64,000 nucleotides of DNA from Gnetum montanum (GCA_015680685.1 MNCI01020990.1:500713-564712); one strand, 5' to 3'. Positions 1-12,239 are shown, counted from the first letter of the stretch. The notes: a model not told the origin generated them from the letters alone. A program made the numbers and translations.

Positions 1-1213
1 ATTCTCATTCCATGGAGTATATTGAGACATGCACCAAAAAATATTAAGTTTAGTCTATGGTATCAGGTAGATAGGTCCCACAAAATCATCTTCAAATTCT
101 TGGCCTACCTTAAGGTTAACTCATGTTAAATGGATAATCACAGCATCCCAATTTGGGAGGTTAAATGGATATAGGAAGTCCAGTATATGTTTCACAAAGT
201 TTTGCAAACTCAATAGTTTTTGATAGGAATCTATATCCTAGTTGAATAACCTATATAGACAGAAAACTTTAATCCATTTAATTATCCACTTCGACAGCTA
301 TTGCCGCATTAATATAGAATTAGTCTCATAGTGTGGCAAAAGTCATACGTAAACATAATAGATAATGCTTCCATATTTGATTATGCAAAGGTTATCATAG
401 CACCCAAAAAAAGAGTTCATTTACAGCTGAATAGTTCTACCTCCATTATGAATGCTATTTTAAAAAAGATTAAGACTTGGAAAAACATGATAGTTTGCTA
501 TTGCCTAGTTAGCATAAATATATTACTTAACTATAGGGGAAAGTAAAAATTAGGGAAGAAATACCAGAGGAAGAGGAATCAATCATACCAGGGAAACTAC
601 TCCGAATTATGGGTTAATTAGGCTACTGCATGCTTGTCATTGGATTATGGGNGCTCCGGATTATGGGTTAATTAGGCTACTGCATGCTTGTCATTGGATT
701 ATGGGTTAACTAGAGATGTCATTGAATTTTTAGGAACTCTTGATTTATCCTAAAGTGTTCCTACACCATTGCTGGAGCTCATGCCACTTTTAGAGGGCTT
801 GCAATACATGTTCCTCACTAATGGTCGTCCTATTATTATCAATTCCTCTTTGATGACCATCGAGAAAATTGAGCTAAAAAGGTAGTTGCTAAGTGGAAAA
901 AAGCCTTTGCTTGGTCACATGATGAATTCATGGGAATTGACTCCATCTCTTAGCATTGTATATACATGGACTTGAGCATTAGGCCTCAATGTATACTTCA
1001 ACAAAGACTTAATCCTAACATGTAGGACATGGTAAAGAATAATATCATTTGTCTCTTATGGACTGGTTTCATTACATCCATTTTAGACAGTGAATGGATC
1101 AATTCGATTGTAGTATCACCAAAGAAAGAAAATGAATGGAGAGTCTATGACTATCTGAATGATGCTACATTCAAGAATCATTTTCCATTTCCATTCATGG
1201 ACTAGGCTTTGGA
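1..1213 (+). mobile_element. Ty3/gypsy pol fragment, copy 1 (truncated)
   Basis: This is a decayed Ty3/gypsy retrotransposon fragment. From about 770 the plus-strand translation follows the linker and start of reverse transcriptase of Athila/Tat-like elements: a WSHDEFMGI block at about 915-945, RLNPN at about 1005, a WTGF block near 1060, VSPKKENEW near 1115-1140, and FPFPFMD before a stop at about 1204. The same DNA recurs at 5637-6791 with small differences. Copy 1 stops abruptly at about 1213, where LRR kinase sequence begins, whereas copy 2 continues into the RT core. In-frame stops and frame changes make it non-functional. Positions 1-600 match copy 2 but have no recognisable coding content. 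The left end lies outside the window. Confidence 0.8.
601..710. repeat. 50-bp direct duplication around a single N
   Basis: The segment at 601-651 is repeated almost exactly at 653-708, with one N (position 652) between. The homologous copy near 6235-6295 has this segment only once. The simplest reading is two contig ends that overlap but were joined with a one-base gap, not a biological duplication. Confidence 0.75.
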
Positions 1214-1232
1214 AGCTCTGTCCAATTGCTCC

Positions 1233-1336
1233 CGTTTAACAATATATTGAGTCTTCACGACAACATGCTAACAGGAACGTTACCGCCTAACAATATTGAG
1301 TCTTCACAACAACATGCTAACAGGAATGTTACCGCC
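1233..1336 (+). repeat. ~50-bp tandem duplication inside an LRR
   Basis: The LRR segment at 1233-1287 is repeated at 1288-1336 with a few substitutions and a small length difference. It duplicates part of one leucine-rich repeat just after the junction with the gypsy fragment and shifts the frame, so no single frame reads through both units. Confidence 0.75.
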
Positions 1337-2975
1337 TAACATAGGAAACTTCTGGCCAAGACTTCAATGTTTGCTGTTATCGGCCAACTTCATCTCTGGC
1401 GACATCCCTAAAAGCATAGGCAATTTAACATATGTCTTTGACTTACAGCTGAGCCTGAATATGTTTAGAGGTAGGATTCCTTCTCAGATAACCAGTCTCA
1501 AGTCAGTGCAAGGCCTTTCTCTGCAAAGCAACAAACTAAGTGGCCACATTCCAATGGAGATATCCCTCTTAAACTGGACACTTGCTTATCTGTATCTGTC
1601 CAACAATAAGTTAACAGGTTCCATTCCTTCCAGCATTGGAGAACTTATTAATCTCCGTGGACTGCTTCTATCCAGGAACTGCTATCAGGAACAATTCCTT
1701 CAGAAATAGGGAATTGTCATGAGCTTGAAGACCTCATTCTCTCGGCAAACAACTTCACAGGTTCAATTCCATCACAAGTTGCTGTTCTATCTCCTATCGT
1801 TTTCAATTTTGATTTGTCCAACAATGGTTTGAGCGGAGAAGTCCCTCCAGAAATAGCAAAACTGGATATGGCACAGTTTATCAATCTATCTAGCAACAAG
1901 CTCTCCGGAGAAATTGCACCGTGGATGGATAGCTAGTTAGATGCCAGGGTGATCGACCTCACTTTCAACAAGTTCCATGGAAACCTTTCCACGTTGATTG
2001 GAAACAAGCTCACCCAACTCTAGAGTATAGATCTGGCTTACAACAACTTTACCGGAACTGTGCCTGAATCTCTTTTAAATCATTCGCATCTTCAGTTTTT
2101 GAACTTCTCTTACAACGACTTTGATAATGAAGTCACATGTTTTCCCATTTCATCAAAGTTAAAGTTAAGCAGATGGTCTTTCCTTGGGAATCCAAGGTTA
2201 TGTGGAAGATGCTTTGGTCTCAAAGCCTATCAAATATCTATTAAAGACCAAACATCTCACCCTAGCAAGGATAGCATTCTAAGAATTGTGCTCGGCATAT
2301 TAGGTGGCCTATTGTTGCTGGTTGTTTCAGGAACTCTGTTCTTTGTAAGAAGGATCAAAACGTACAAAGTAGAAGTTCCCAACATAGGTGAAAAATTTTT
2401 AAAGCTATTTGCTGAAGAACTTTGTAGGATTACAGAAAACTTCAGTGCCTCGAATCTGATAGGTGAAGGTACACATGGAAAGGTCTATAGAGGTCTTTTA
2501 AGGTGTGGTCAGATGGTGGCTGTAAAATGTTTCTCTAGTGCAAGCCAGAGCATGAGCCTGACAAATTTTAGAAAGGAATGTCGTGCATTAGCAAAAGTAA
2601 AACACTGAAATATTTTGAAGATCATGACAGTGGTTTGGTCTTAAGATTTGGAGGCAGTGGTGATGCCTTTTATGAGCAATGGCAATTTGCGTTCTCTTCT
2701 GCATGCAAGAGAGGAGGGTGTACTGATCCCTTTAAGGCTTTCTGCTCGGCTAAGAATGTTAACGGAGATGGCAGGGGCACTTTGTTATTTGTATCATAAT
2801 TGTAATTTTCAAATCATCCACTGCGACATTAAACCAGAGAATGTTCTGTTGGATGATGATATAACTGTGAAGTTCTCTGATTTTGGCATTGCCCACCTTA
2901 TTGGAGATACCGATAATTTTACAATCTCATCTTCTTCTGGTGGTTTAAAAGGCTCTGTTGGTTACATTGCTCCTG

Positions 2976-3059
2976 GTATGACTTTTTTTTACACCTGTTC
3001 TGATTTAATACTTTCCATTACCTTGGCAGATATGTTAAATTTTGAAGAAATGGTTGCAG
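2976..3059 (+). other. 84-bp GT-AG intron in the kinase domain
   Basis: The donor is at 2976 (CCTG|GTATG) and the acceptor ends at 3059 (TTGCAG|AGTATGG). Removal joins GYIAP to E-YGIG and restores the APE motif of the kinase activation segment. The split is after the first base of the Glu codon. LRR-XII kinases commonly have one short intron at this place. The intron is a multiple of three and has no in-frame stop. Confidence 0.8.
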
Positions 3060-3469
3060 AGTATGGGATTGGCGAAAGAGTGTCTACGAAAGGCGATGTT
3101 TACAGCTTTGGAGTACTTACATTGGAGGTCATTGCAAGATTGAAGCCAACACATGAGATGTTCTCTGGAGACCTTACATTGCCACTGTGGATGTCCATGA
3201 CATTACAAGGGAAATCAGGTGAAGAAAGGAAAGAAGGGCTCAGAGATATCATAAAGAAAGAAGATGAAAGTGGTGGAGGAATTGACATGGATAATGATGA
3301 TGAAATGGTAGCAGTGGACAACATTTTGAAGGTGGGTCTAAGATCCACCTCTCAAGATGCTCACTTGAGGCCGACTATGAAAGAAGTTGAATCACTTCTG
3401 CATTTAATTCAGACTGGGCACCTGCATAATAATCACAGGGCACATACCACAAATTGGATGATGCTTTGA

Positions 3470-5461
3470 GAATGGTGGAATTGCAGCCTCCTCTGTACCC
3501 ACACCGTATGGAATCAGAAAGTTCTACCCTCTCTACCTGAAGGTTTCCTATAAAACATTTAATTCATGTAAAGTTTAATTAGTTAATCATCTACAATGTT
3601 TTGAACAGAAATTTTAATTCTTGGTGGTTGGTTGCAGTGAATTCTTCTTCGTGGGCTCTTTCCTTGCTCTATTGGTGGGGTCATCTGATCTCACTACCAG
3701 TTTTTAGTTACATCTATATAGCTTGTAGTTTTCCAACATCCATTGCTACATGTTTGTTTTGTGTTTGATGCCTTCAGTAACACGGTAAATAAAGAACCAT
3801 TGCTATCAGGGCAATGGTTTCGACTTTCTCGCTTTTTGTTGCTGCGTTTGTCTGTTCTCGTTGTCCTGTGCTGTTTTATGCTTGCATATGACCTGTATTG
3901 TTCTAAGACTATCAGAAATAAAATGATGGTTCAAAGGAATTTCTTTAAAGACGTCGTGGGCTGTACACTAGTACGGATAACAGATTTTGAATCAAGAAAT
4001 TTTTTTAAAAGAGAGGATTTTAAAACTAATAATTTTGAGTGCAAGGCTGTGTAATTTGTACAAATTAGTCACTACTCAATTGTCAAAAAAGAATCCCTGT
4101 ATATGCATGACACTTACTCTCTATGTTTAAGCATTTCTTTTATTTTATTTTGATTTTTTAACAAAGTTTACCTCATGTATTTAGTATATTTTTAAATCAA
4201 ATAATAAAAGATTTCACTCCATTTCTGATTGAATAATGTAAATGAAAAGTATATTATAACTGAAACAAAAAGCATTGACATAACCTATTGAACTATTCAC
4301 GAAGGTTGACAAAAAAATGAATCCGGTGAAGAATGAATAGCAAACTAGCCAATGTCCCACCATAAGGCTTCTCCACCATAAGGCTTCTCCACTACTAAGT
4401 GAAGGCAAACATCAAATTTACAACCATCCTTCTAAGATATGTGTATCTTGGTCACAGCACTATACCCTTAGTTGCTTCACAAAGTTATCATATGAGAACA
4501 TTTGTGGGTCAAAATACTATTATATGCAATTTGAAATTGTCTTCCTTCTTTTCAAATAACTTGCAAGAGACTAGTGTTGTACCATTTATCCTTAGTACAT
4601 GGTTTTCAATGCTCCTAAATCATAGAAGATAGATGCTGCTCTTCCCTACCCTACTTGATAGAGTTCATGAACCTTGTACATTATCTGACTTTTCTTAAAA
4701 TTCAAAAAAACAAAAAACAAAAACAAAAAAAAAAGAAGAAGCATGAGAGTCATTTGTAAGAAACTGTTATTATTGACAAACACTACATATAAATAATATT
4801 AAAAAAAAAAAACCATCTGAAGATCATTACCATGAATTCTCCGATTTATTGCTATGAAATTTTATCCAGAACCATCAACAATGAAAGCAAGGTATTAGTC
4901 AATCATCTTTAAACATAATGTTTTAATGTTTGCTTCAATAGCCTAGTGGGCATGAGAATTGGAGAATCAATTTGCTTGATAACCCAAAAACATACACTAA
5001 ACAGAAGGAAAATAAGTTTTTTTCAAATTCTAAAACAAATGATGCTGAGTACCAGTAGACAGGAATAAACTTTCAAGCTGTAAAAGCTTAAAATTATCTA
5101 AAGCTACACTTAAACAATAGTAAAGTATCCCACCTTGAGTAGGCTGGATCAAAATCATACGAGTTGATGTGCCTACTATTTCAAGAAATCCAAATCTTGC
5201 TAATATTTGGGCACAACAAGAACTCCTTCTCCCCTCATTATTTGTTTCGAGGCATTGTAATAAAGAGATGGATAGATGGATAATACTAATAGCAAGCATA
5301 TTGTCAAAAAGAACACAAAGGTGAAAATAATCCAATCAAGAAATTTATAATCATTTGATTTTAGCAAGCATTTCATTACTAACACCAGATTGAAATAATT
5401 GTCAAAATCCAAAAAGCCATAACTATTTCAATAGTTCAAAAACAATTTTGATCAGCATTGC
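3470..5461. other. No recognisable gene; AT-rich flank of the kinase pseudogene
   Basis: I see no supportable coding sequence here. The first 100-200 bases may be the old 3' untranslated region of the kinase. There is an A-rich simple stretch at about 4696-4740, another at about 4800-4813, and a 16-bp duplicated phrase (CCACCATAAGGCTTCT) near 4359-4392. Open frames here are short and match nothing I know. Confidence 0.5.
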
Positions 5462-5610
5462 TTTTGTTAACTTAACATATCACCTTCTATCCTCCATATC
5501 TTGGATGGCATGAGACATTGTTCACTTGGTTAAAAATTTTGTTAACTTAGCATATAACTTTCTATCCTCCATATCTTAGATGGCATGAGACATTGTTCAC
5601 TTGGTTAGAG
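5462..5610. repeat. 75-bp tandem duplication next to gypsy copy 2
   Basis: Unit 1 (5462-5536) and unit 2 (5537-5610) are about nine-tenths identical by eye. They end 26 bases before the start of the second gypsy fragment. Confidence 0.75.
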
Positions 5611-5636
5611 CACATGACTTGTGGTTGGCAAGATTA

Positions 5637-7190
5637 ATTCTCATTCCATGGAGTATATTGAGACATGCACCAAAAATTATTAAGTTTAGTCTATGGTATT
5701 AGGTAGGTTCGTCCCACAGAAAATCATCTTCAAATCCTTAGCGTACCTTCAAGTTAACTCATGTTAAATGGATAATCACACCATCCCAATCTGGGAGGTT
5801 AATGGATATAGGATGTTTAGTATATGTTTCACAAAGTTTTGTAAATTCAATAGTTTTTGATAGGAATCCATATCCCATATGAATAACCTATACAGACAAA
5901 AAACTTTAATCCATTTAATTATCCACTCCCACTGCTACTGCCGCATTAATATAGAATCAGTCTCTTAGTGTGGCAAAAGTCATACATAAACATAACAGAT
6001 AATGCTTCCATATTTGATCACGCAAAGGTTATCATAGCATCCAAAAAAAGTTCATTTACAGCTAAATAGTTCTATCTCCATTATGAATGCTATTTTAAAA
6101 AAGATTAAGACTTGGAGAAACATTATAGTCTGCTATTGCCTAGTTAGCATAAATATATTACTTAACTACAGGGAAAAGTAAAAATTAGGGAAGAAATATC
6201 GGAGAAAGAGGAATCAACCATACTAGCGAAATTGCTATGGATTATGGGTTAATTAGGCTATTGCGCACTTGTCATTGGACTATGGGTTAACTAGAGATGT
6301 CATTAACTTGTTGGAAACTCTTGATTTATCCTAAGGTATTCCTACACCAGTGCTGGAGCTCATGCCACTTCTAGAGGGCTTGCAATACATGTTCCTCACT
6401 AATGGTCATCCTATTATTATCAATTCCTCTTTGATGACCATGGAGAAAATTGAACTAAAAAAGGTAGTTGCTAAATGGAAAAAAGGCTTTGCTTGGTCAC
6501 ATGATGAATTCATGGGAATTGACTCCATCTCTTAGCATTGTATATACATGGATTTGAGAATTAGGCCTCAGTGTATACTTCAACAAAGACTTAATCCTAA
6601 CATTTAGGACATGGTAAAGAATAAAATCATTTGTCTCTTATGGACTGGTTTCATTACATCCATTTTAGATAGTGAGTGGATCAATTCAACTATAGTCTCA
6701 CCAAAGAAAGAAAATGAATGGAGAGTCTATGTTGACAATAAGTTGTTGAATGATGCTACATTCAAGGATCATTTCCCATTTCCATTCATGGACTAGGCTT
6801 TGGACAACATCTTTGACCAAAAGGACTATAGTTTTCTTGATGGATACTTCAATTACAATCAAATCAGCAAAACACTAGAAGATTAAGCCAAGACTACCTT
6901 CATTTATCCAGGAGAAATCTTTGCCTTTAGGTTCATGCCCTTTGGGTTATGCAATGCACTAGATACATTTCAATGGTTGATAATGTCAATGTTGTAGGAT
7001 TATATAGGAAAGAATATGGATGACTTTATGGATGACTTTTCCACATATGGAAAAATCTTTAAGGAAGTCATAGATTGCATTGAAGCTATTTTGCACCATT
7101 GCTATTAGGAAAATTCAAAGCTAGATTGGAAGAAGACCTAATTAATTGTGACTTAGGACATAGTCCTTAACCATAAAATCTCCATGAGGA
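5637..7190 (+). mobile_element. Ty3/gypsy pol fragment, copy 2, with RT core
   Basis: The first 1.15 kb repeats 1-1213. It then continues into the reverse transcriptase of an Athila/Tat-like Ty3 element: FLDGYFNYNQI (about 6835), FAFRFMPFGLCNA (about 6925-6960), and an MDDFMDDFSTYG block at about 7018-7050 that contains the catalytic DD region. The last recognisable piece is NHKIS at about 7170. Stops fall mostly at TAG or TAA in places where family members vary or have Gln. At about 7190 the homology stops and minus-strand copia sequence begins. The element lost RNase H and integrase, and no LTR was seen. Confidence 0.85.
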
Positions 7191-8860
7191 GAATCAAAGT
7201 TAATCTACTTATTGTATTCATTGCCATAGGTCCAGTCACATCCTTATGCAAAAGTTCTAGTGGATGTGGCTTCTTCTCCATATGAGCCACATGAGGAGAG
7301 ACCTTTTTCTTGCTTTTAAAACATGTGTCAAAAACTTTATTAGGAAAATTTAAGAGGCATGCCCAAACCTCTAATGTTTTTATAACCAAATTCTCAATGT
7401 TTTTATAAGAGGCATGTCCAAACCTCTAATCCCACAATCTTGCATCTTCAATCTTGGCTGTAAATGAAAACTTCTCAACTTGATTCTGTACAAAAGTGGC
7501 TCAAAGACAATAGATTTGATTTTTGAGTCTTGGAAGCTTGGATATGACCCTCATCGAGTGTTAAATTGTACAAATGTCATCTTCAAAAATTTGGGAACAT
7601 AGCAAACATCATGGATGTACACCTGACTTTCATCTTTGATAGTAATAAGGACTTTTTCAATTCCTTCACTGTGGATCTGCCCACCATCGCCAACTTCAGT
7701 TATATTCAAGATGCCATTAGGCTTATGCTTAATAAAAGCTTCTTTTTGAGGAGTCATGTGGTTTAAACAATCACTGTCAAGGGTCCATGTACTTGAAGTG
7801 ATATTATTAGACATGGTGAATGCTATAAAATTTGAGGTATGTTGATAATCTATAACTTGTTTTCCTCTATCTTAGAATGAATAAATTTTTCCTTCTTGAG
7901 TATCTTGAATTGTGAGATTTTAAATACCAATCTTCTACCAACATCTTTCTTCATATTGACCTCTCTTTCCATAAAAGGTGCATCATGAAATTGATGAAGA
8001 TGGTGCATCTTAACCTCCTTTTGTCTGAAAATTTTTTCTATCACCTCTAGGACCTCCTCTTTGTTTGGAAAAATTATGAAAATCTCTACCTTTCGGTTGA
8101 GATCCTCCTATGAAATTTTGAGGTCTTGTGTCATTTGATTGCCTCTTTTCTCTTGAATAGTTAAATATGCCTCCATCTCTTCTTTCTCTAGTGAATCTTC
8201 TACCTCTTGAAGGGCATGGAGCTACAAAATAAGCATTCTCATTTGGATATGAAGTCTTCCTAAAGCCTTTAAACTTGCAATCAATTCATCGATTGTATAG
8301 ATGGAAAGGTCTTTTATCCAAATAATAATTTTAATGGCGATGGAGAATCGGTAATCATTGTAAAGAACTTGCATCACCTTATTTACCTTTTGCTACATTG
8401 TGAGGTTATAATTGTACTCATCCAAATTTCTCAAGATAATGTGAAGCCTATTGAAAAAATGAGAGAGAGACTCATCTCTTGAAATCCTTAAATTATCAAA
8501 CTTGGTCATGTATATCATTTTATTCAACTTCTTGTTTACCTCATTACCTTTGTAGTTTTCTTGCAAGGTGTTGCAACAAGCGCTGGATATATCTTTAGTA
8601 ATAATTCTAGCTCCAATTGCCTTTGAAACACTAGTAAAAATAATCATCTTCACAAATGAATTAGTCTTATCTCTTTTAAGCTTGTTCCTCTGCTCTTTCA
8701 TCCTTAGATTTTGAGGCACAACAAAACTAGGCTTAACATACTTCCACACTTCATGAACTTGAAGGAGGGATTTCATTAGATATGACCAATAAATAAAATC
8801 TTGAGAGCCATAAAAACTAACATAATACTTTAGGATGTCTTTAATTTGTTTGATATCCAT
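7190..8860 (-). pseudogene. Ty1/copia gag-pol remnant (gag, zinc knuckle, protease, start of integrase)
   Basis: Reading the minus strand from 8860, the order is that of a copia polyprotein. The copia gag domain (UBN2 type) starts at 8860. A zinc knuckle lies near 7950-7985, where the second Cys reads Tyr and the His reads Gln. The aspartic protease region at about 7780 reads WTLDSDCLNHM, with Asp where Gly normally follows DS. The start of integrase at about 7250-7330 includes LELLHKDVTGPM. Several stops and frame changes break it. The right-hand LTR and primer site are present (8876-9361). The remainder of integrase, RT and RNase H is lost at the junction with the gypsy fragment. Confidence 0.85.
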
Positions 8861-8875
8861 GAGAATGAATTAAAA

Positions 8876-8887
8876 GATTTGATATCA
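8876..8887 (-). promoter_or_regulatory. Decayed copia primer-binding site (initiator Met tRNA)
   Basis: On the minus strand, two bases after the LTR end, the sequence reads TGATATCAAATC. It matches the usual copia site TGGTATCAGAGC at 9 of 12 positions; two of the three differences are G to A. Its place between LTR and gag supports the reading. Confidence 0.6.
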
Positions 8888-8889
8888 AT

Positions 8890-9361
8890 TGTTGGATTAA
8901 GCATAAGCGATAAGATGATGTGAAATGAAAGCTTTGTGGTTAAAATTGAGAAATACTTGTAATATTGTGAAATCTTTTGAGATCATATAAAATGTAATGT
9001 GAAATAACTAAGAAATTTAGAAATTGAATTGTAAAAATAAAAACATTGGAAAATTCATTGTGAAAAATTACAACTACTAACTTCTTCCATTATTTTAGAA
9101 AAATCATGACAATAAGCTCTTAGCATAATAAGGTAGCTCTTCTAATTGCTTTTATAAGGAAATGAAAAACAAACTCAACTAGGAGTGAAACTCATCATTA
9201 CTGACCACTAACTACCAGGAAAAAAATATTTTAAAAAAACTTAGATGAAAAAATACTTTTAATAATTAACAAAGTTACTGACCTAAACAAACCTTTTTTT
9301 TAAAAAAAAAAAGTTATTCAAAGTAGGAGAAAATAATTTTTACACTACACATTACTCAACA
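8890..9361 (-). mobile_element. 5' LTR of the copia element
   Basis: On the minus strand the segment starts TGTTGAGTAATG (at 9361) and ends AATCCAACA (at 8890), giving TG...CA ends with a TGTTG/CAACA inverted pair, as in copia LTRs. It abuts the primer site and gag in the right order. It is about 472 bp and very AT-rich. No partner LTR is present, so the boundary rests on the ends and the primer site. Confidence 0.65.
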
Positions 9362-10640
9362 CATGAGTGGTGATAGTATAAGGAAGGATCTTCTTAAATT
9401 TCCTTCTTCCTTATTAAATGAGCCACCTCTAATCCAACATGAGAGTTTCATTTCATGACACATCACTATGCTATCAAGGAACATCTCTTCTTCACATCGA
9501 TCAAGGCCCAGTCTACACAATGTTCATCATGTTGTAAAGGTTCTACTAGTATCCACTGATCAATCTAGGTCTAGTTGATGGATAAAGGAGGAAAAAAAGG
9601 TAGATATAGGTGTTGAGATCATGTTAAGGAATATTGATAGTGTAGTGGAGTTGGAATTGATGAAGTTATGAGCTAAGCTAGAAATTGTTCAGGTTGATAG
9701 GACATTCTATTTGAGGGAGTTGTAGGGAAGCCAAGTAGAGGTATGGTGGTTAGTAGAATAGTTGGAGAATATACATCACTGGTACACATACGCTCAACTA
9801 TTACACCTAAATTATAGATTGAGCACTTGAAGTTTTAACTATTTTAAGATGTGGTAGATTGGAGAAGAAGCATTATTCATGAAAGATCGTTTGGAGACAT
9901 AGATCTACATGATGAAGCATCAACTTGAGGAGTGGGAGAAGATGAGGTCATTCGGTATGAAGGATTGAGAATGAAATCAAAATTATGGCCTAGTTTTAGG
10001 ACAAATACCTTTGTACTTAAAAAAGAAGTATTAGAACTTAGAGAAAGAGCTAGTAGAGAAGATAACTTGGAAAATTGATGAGCTTATGAAGGTACACATC
10101 ATTGAGTAGATAATCTAGGATGTAGAGGTATATAAATTACATAAATTAGTAGCTCTTTTAAATAAGAGAATGATTGGAGAGTAGTGAGAAGTTAGGGAGA
10201 AATTCAATGCCTTATATTCCAAACTTTAAAACATGCCCACAAGTGAACCAATACTACAGGAGAAGATTGACCTCATAGAGAACATGTATATCCTTTGCCT
10301 GCTTGAGAGGAAACTCAAGGAAGCCAAGGAAGATGTACAAGATAAGAGGAAGAGTTATCTATACATTCTTCAAACTTTCAAAAAGAGACCATATAACAAG
10401 CTAGAAGGGCAAGTCTACAAAGTGTCAGTCAAGTTGGAGGTCATCTAGCATGAACTCACATAAGTAAAGATGCATCATGAGTTGTTCCAAGTGAATGTAA
10501 AGCAACATCAACATGTGCTGATGTTGAATCAAGGATTGATACATGATTAGAATAGACAACTTTGGACCAAGGTTATGGACCTTGAAATACAACTGTAGAA
10601 ATTTCATGTGTCAACAACAAGCACTTTAAGTTTCTTCTCA
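9362..10640 (+). pseudogene. Decayed coiled-coil (gag-like) coding remnant
   Basis: Between about 9580 and 10620 plus-strand frames give charged, heptad-like protein rich in Glu, Lys and Leu, for example KLKEAKEDVQDKRKSY near 10320-10365, interrupted by many TAG and TAA stops. This is typical of a worn retrotransposon gag or a similar coiled-coil protein. I cannot name the family, and no zinc knuckle or pol motif was found. The longest open piece is 10233-10448. Confidence 0.4.
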
Positions 10641-11299
10641 TATTAGGTAGGCATCTTAAACGGATTTTTCCCTCAGCCACCTTTCCTTAGCTCTTATCAT
10701 TAAGGTGGCTTATATTGTTTTATATTCATAGTTTATTTTGTATATTTATAATTCCTCCCCATAAAACTTATCAAGTATTTGATTCCTATTTTGTATTTTG
10801 GAATGATAAAGCTATGGAACTAGCTTTAATCAGTTATGAAGAAATGATGAGTCATCCAATGGGATTTTTTAAGTTAATTGTAAATCTTGGAATTATGAAG
10901 TATCATTTACACCTTGTGTTTATAGTCCTACTATGTTTGTTTAAGGTTTGTATCTTTTTGGGCTTGTACCCTTACTCCCTATACCACTTTCTAGGTTGTG
11001 TACATGTTTTAAGTCTCTTAGGATGTTTTTAATCTCATTCAAGTATTCTATGGTTCTTGGTATATGCTACTCTTGGTTCTGACTTTTATTTAGAACTAGT
11101 AGTTAATGATGACTATGGGGTAGGAGGTGTAGTATCAGTGCATCCCTTGGGTTAGTGTAGGGATATTGATGCATCCCATTCTTGGCACTCATTGCTAGAC
11201 GTTTCCTAGATTATGAGTTAAAACTACTAGGATGTGTTGATAGATATTTATGGATGCTAGGATGCTAATGAATCTAAACTATTTCATTGCTAAATTATA
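10641..11299. other. No recognisable feature
   Basis: AT-rich sequence with one 105-codon open frame (10715-11032, plus) that is hydrophobic and Phe/Leu-rich, as expected of AT-rich noncoding DNA. I see no motif in it. Confidence 0.4.
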
Positions 11300-12010
11300 A
11301 ATACACAGGTTGAGCTATGGTATAGGGACATCTCTCTTGATTCCTTTGCACTTCCCTACGTGTGTGTTTTCATAGGTTTTGGACATCATTGAGACATCTT
11401 AGAGGGTTTGGAGTCATCTTGTCTGAGATCTTAACTCTCAGATGAGACATCTTGGGAGACAGGAGACATCCATGTTGAGTTGAAGGTTGAGAGGAGATGT
11501 CTTGGATTAAAAGGAGACATCTTGTCTAAATTGCAATCTTCTTTGAGGAGACATCTTGTCTAAATTGCAATCTTCTTTGAGGAGACATATTGTAAATGAG
11601 ATGCCTTTGGGGAGACATCTCCAATGCAAAGAAGACATATCTAACATGGAGGAGACATCTCCCACTCTTAGGAGACATCTCTTCCAAATGTTGGATTTTT
11701 TTAGAGATGATCTATACAACCACAAAACTTCTAGAATTGATCATTCTAGTTTAGCAAACAATCAAAAGAAGATGGAAATAGCTAGGAGATGATTGAAAAA
11801 GGATGGAAATAACATGATATCCTATGGTTGAGTTGAAAAAAGGTTTCTCGGTATCTTATCTTCTTATTGTCAATAAATATTGGTTTGTTCATGCTTGTAT
11901 GATGGTAGGTGTAAGAGAAGTCTTGGTGAGAGCTCTTGAGTTAAGGAGAGCTTGGCAAGAGTGTGATAGAGCATAGTGAGTGAGTGTAAGTGTGGTTGGA
12001 GCTCTAGGGT
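11300..12010 (+). repeat. Repeat with GAGACATCTC minisatellite, arm A
   Basis: The segment has a promoter-like start (TATAAATACACAGG, about 11295-11310). A leader includes GGTATAGGGACATCTC and TGTGTGTTTTCATAGG. The motif GGAGACATCTY then recurs about ten times from 11385 to 11690. An exact local duplication of about 33 bp lies at 11509-11580. After 11860 it ends with TGGTGAGAGCTC and GAGTGAGTGTAAG blocks. The same order of blocks appears inverted at 12240-12860. It has no credible protein-coding content; the open frames are by-products of the repeat. Confidence 0.65.
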
Positions 12011-12239
12011 TAATGTGTGTGAATTGGACTATGTGTTGTTGTCTCTTGTTTACTTCTCTAATTTGAATCTTAGTCCCAATTTATGGAGAGATTCTCTATT
12101 GGTTGTATCTTGCATTAAGAACAACAATTGCATGGTTGTAGAACCTCATGCTCTATAGCATCATTTGACTATTTGAGAGATTTGGACATTTTTATAGGTT
12201 ATGGAAATCCTATTGTAATCTTCACCCACTCAATTAGAG

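Larger units (their letters stand above)
1214..3469 (+). pseudogene. LRR receptor-like kinase pseudogene (subfamily XII type)
   Basis: This is a membrane receptor kinase related to the LRR-XII group (FLS2, EFR and Xa21 relatives), which sense microbial patterns at the cell surface. It begins mid-ectodomain, so the signal peptide and N-terminal repeats are missing. Order: LRR units (about 1214-2150, LxLxxNxLxGxIP pattern), a hydrophobic transmembrane segment (about 2275-2350), then the kinase. Kinase motifs are the glycine loop GEGTHGKVY (about 2463), the AVK lysine (about 2520), HCDIKPENVLL (about 2818; Cys before Asp makes it a non-RD kinase) and SDFGIA (about 2877). One frameshift lies near 1680. 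In-frame stops are TAG 1934, TAG 2021, TGA 2606 and TAA 2642. An 84-bp intron (2976-3059) is recognisable. It sits between two copies of a gypsy fragment. The family call is secure; the protein is not made intact. Confidence 0.9.
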
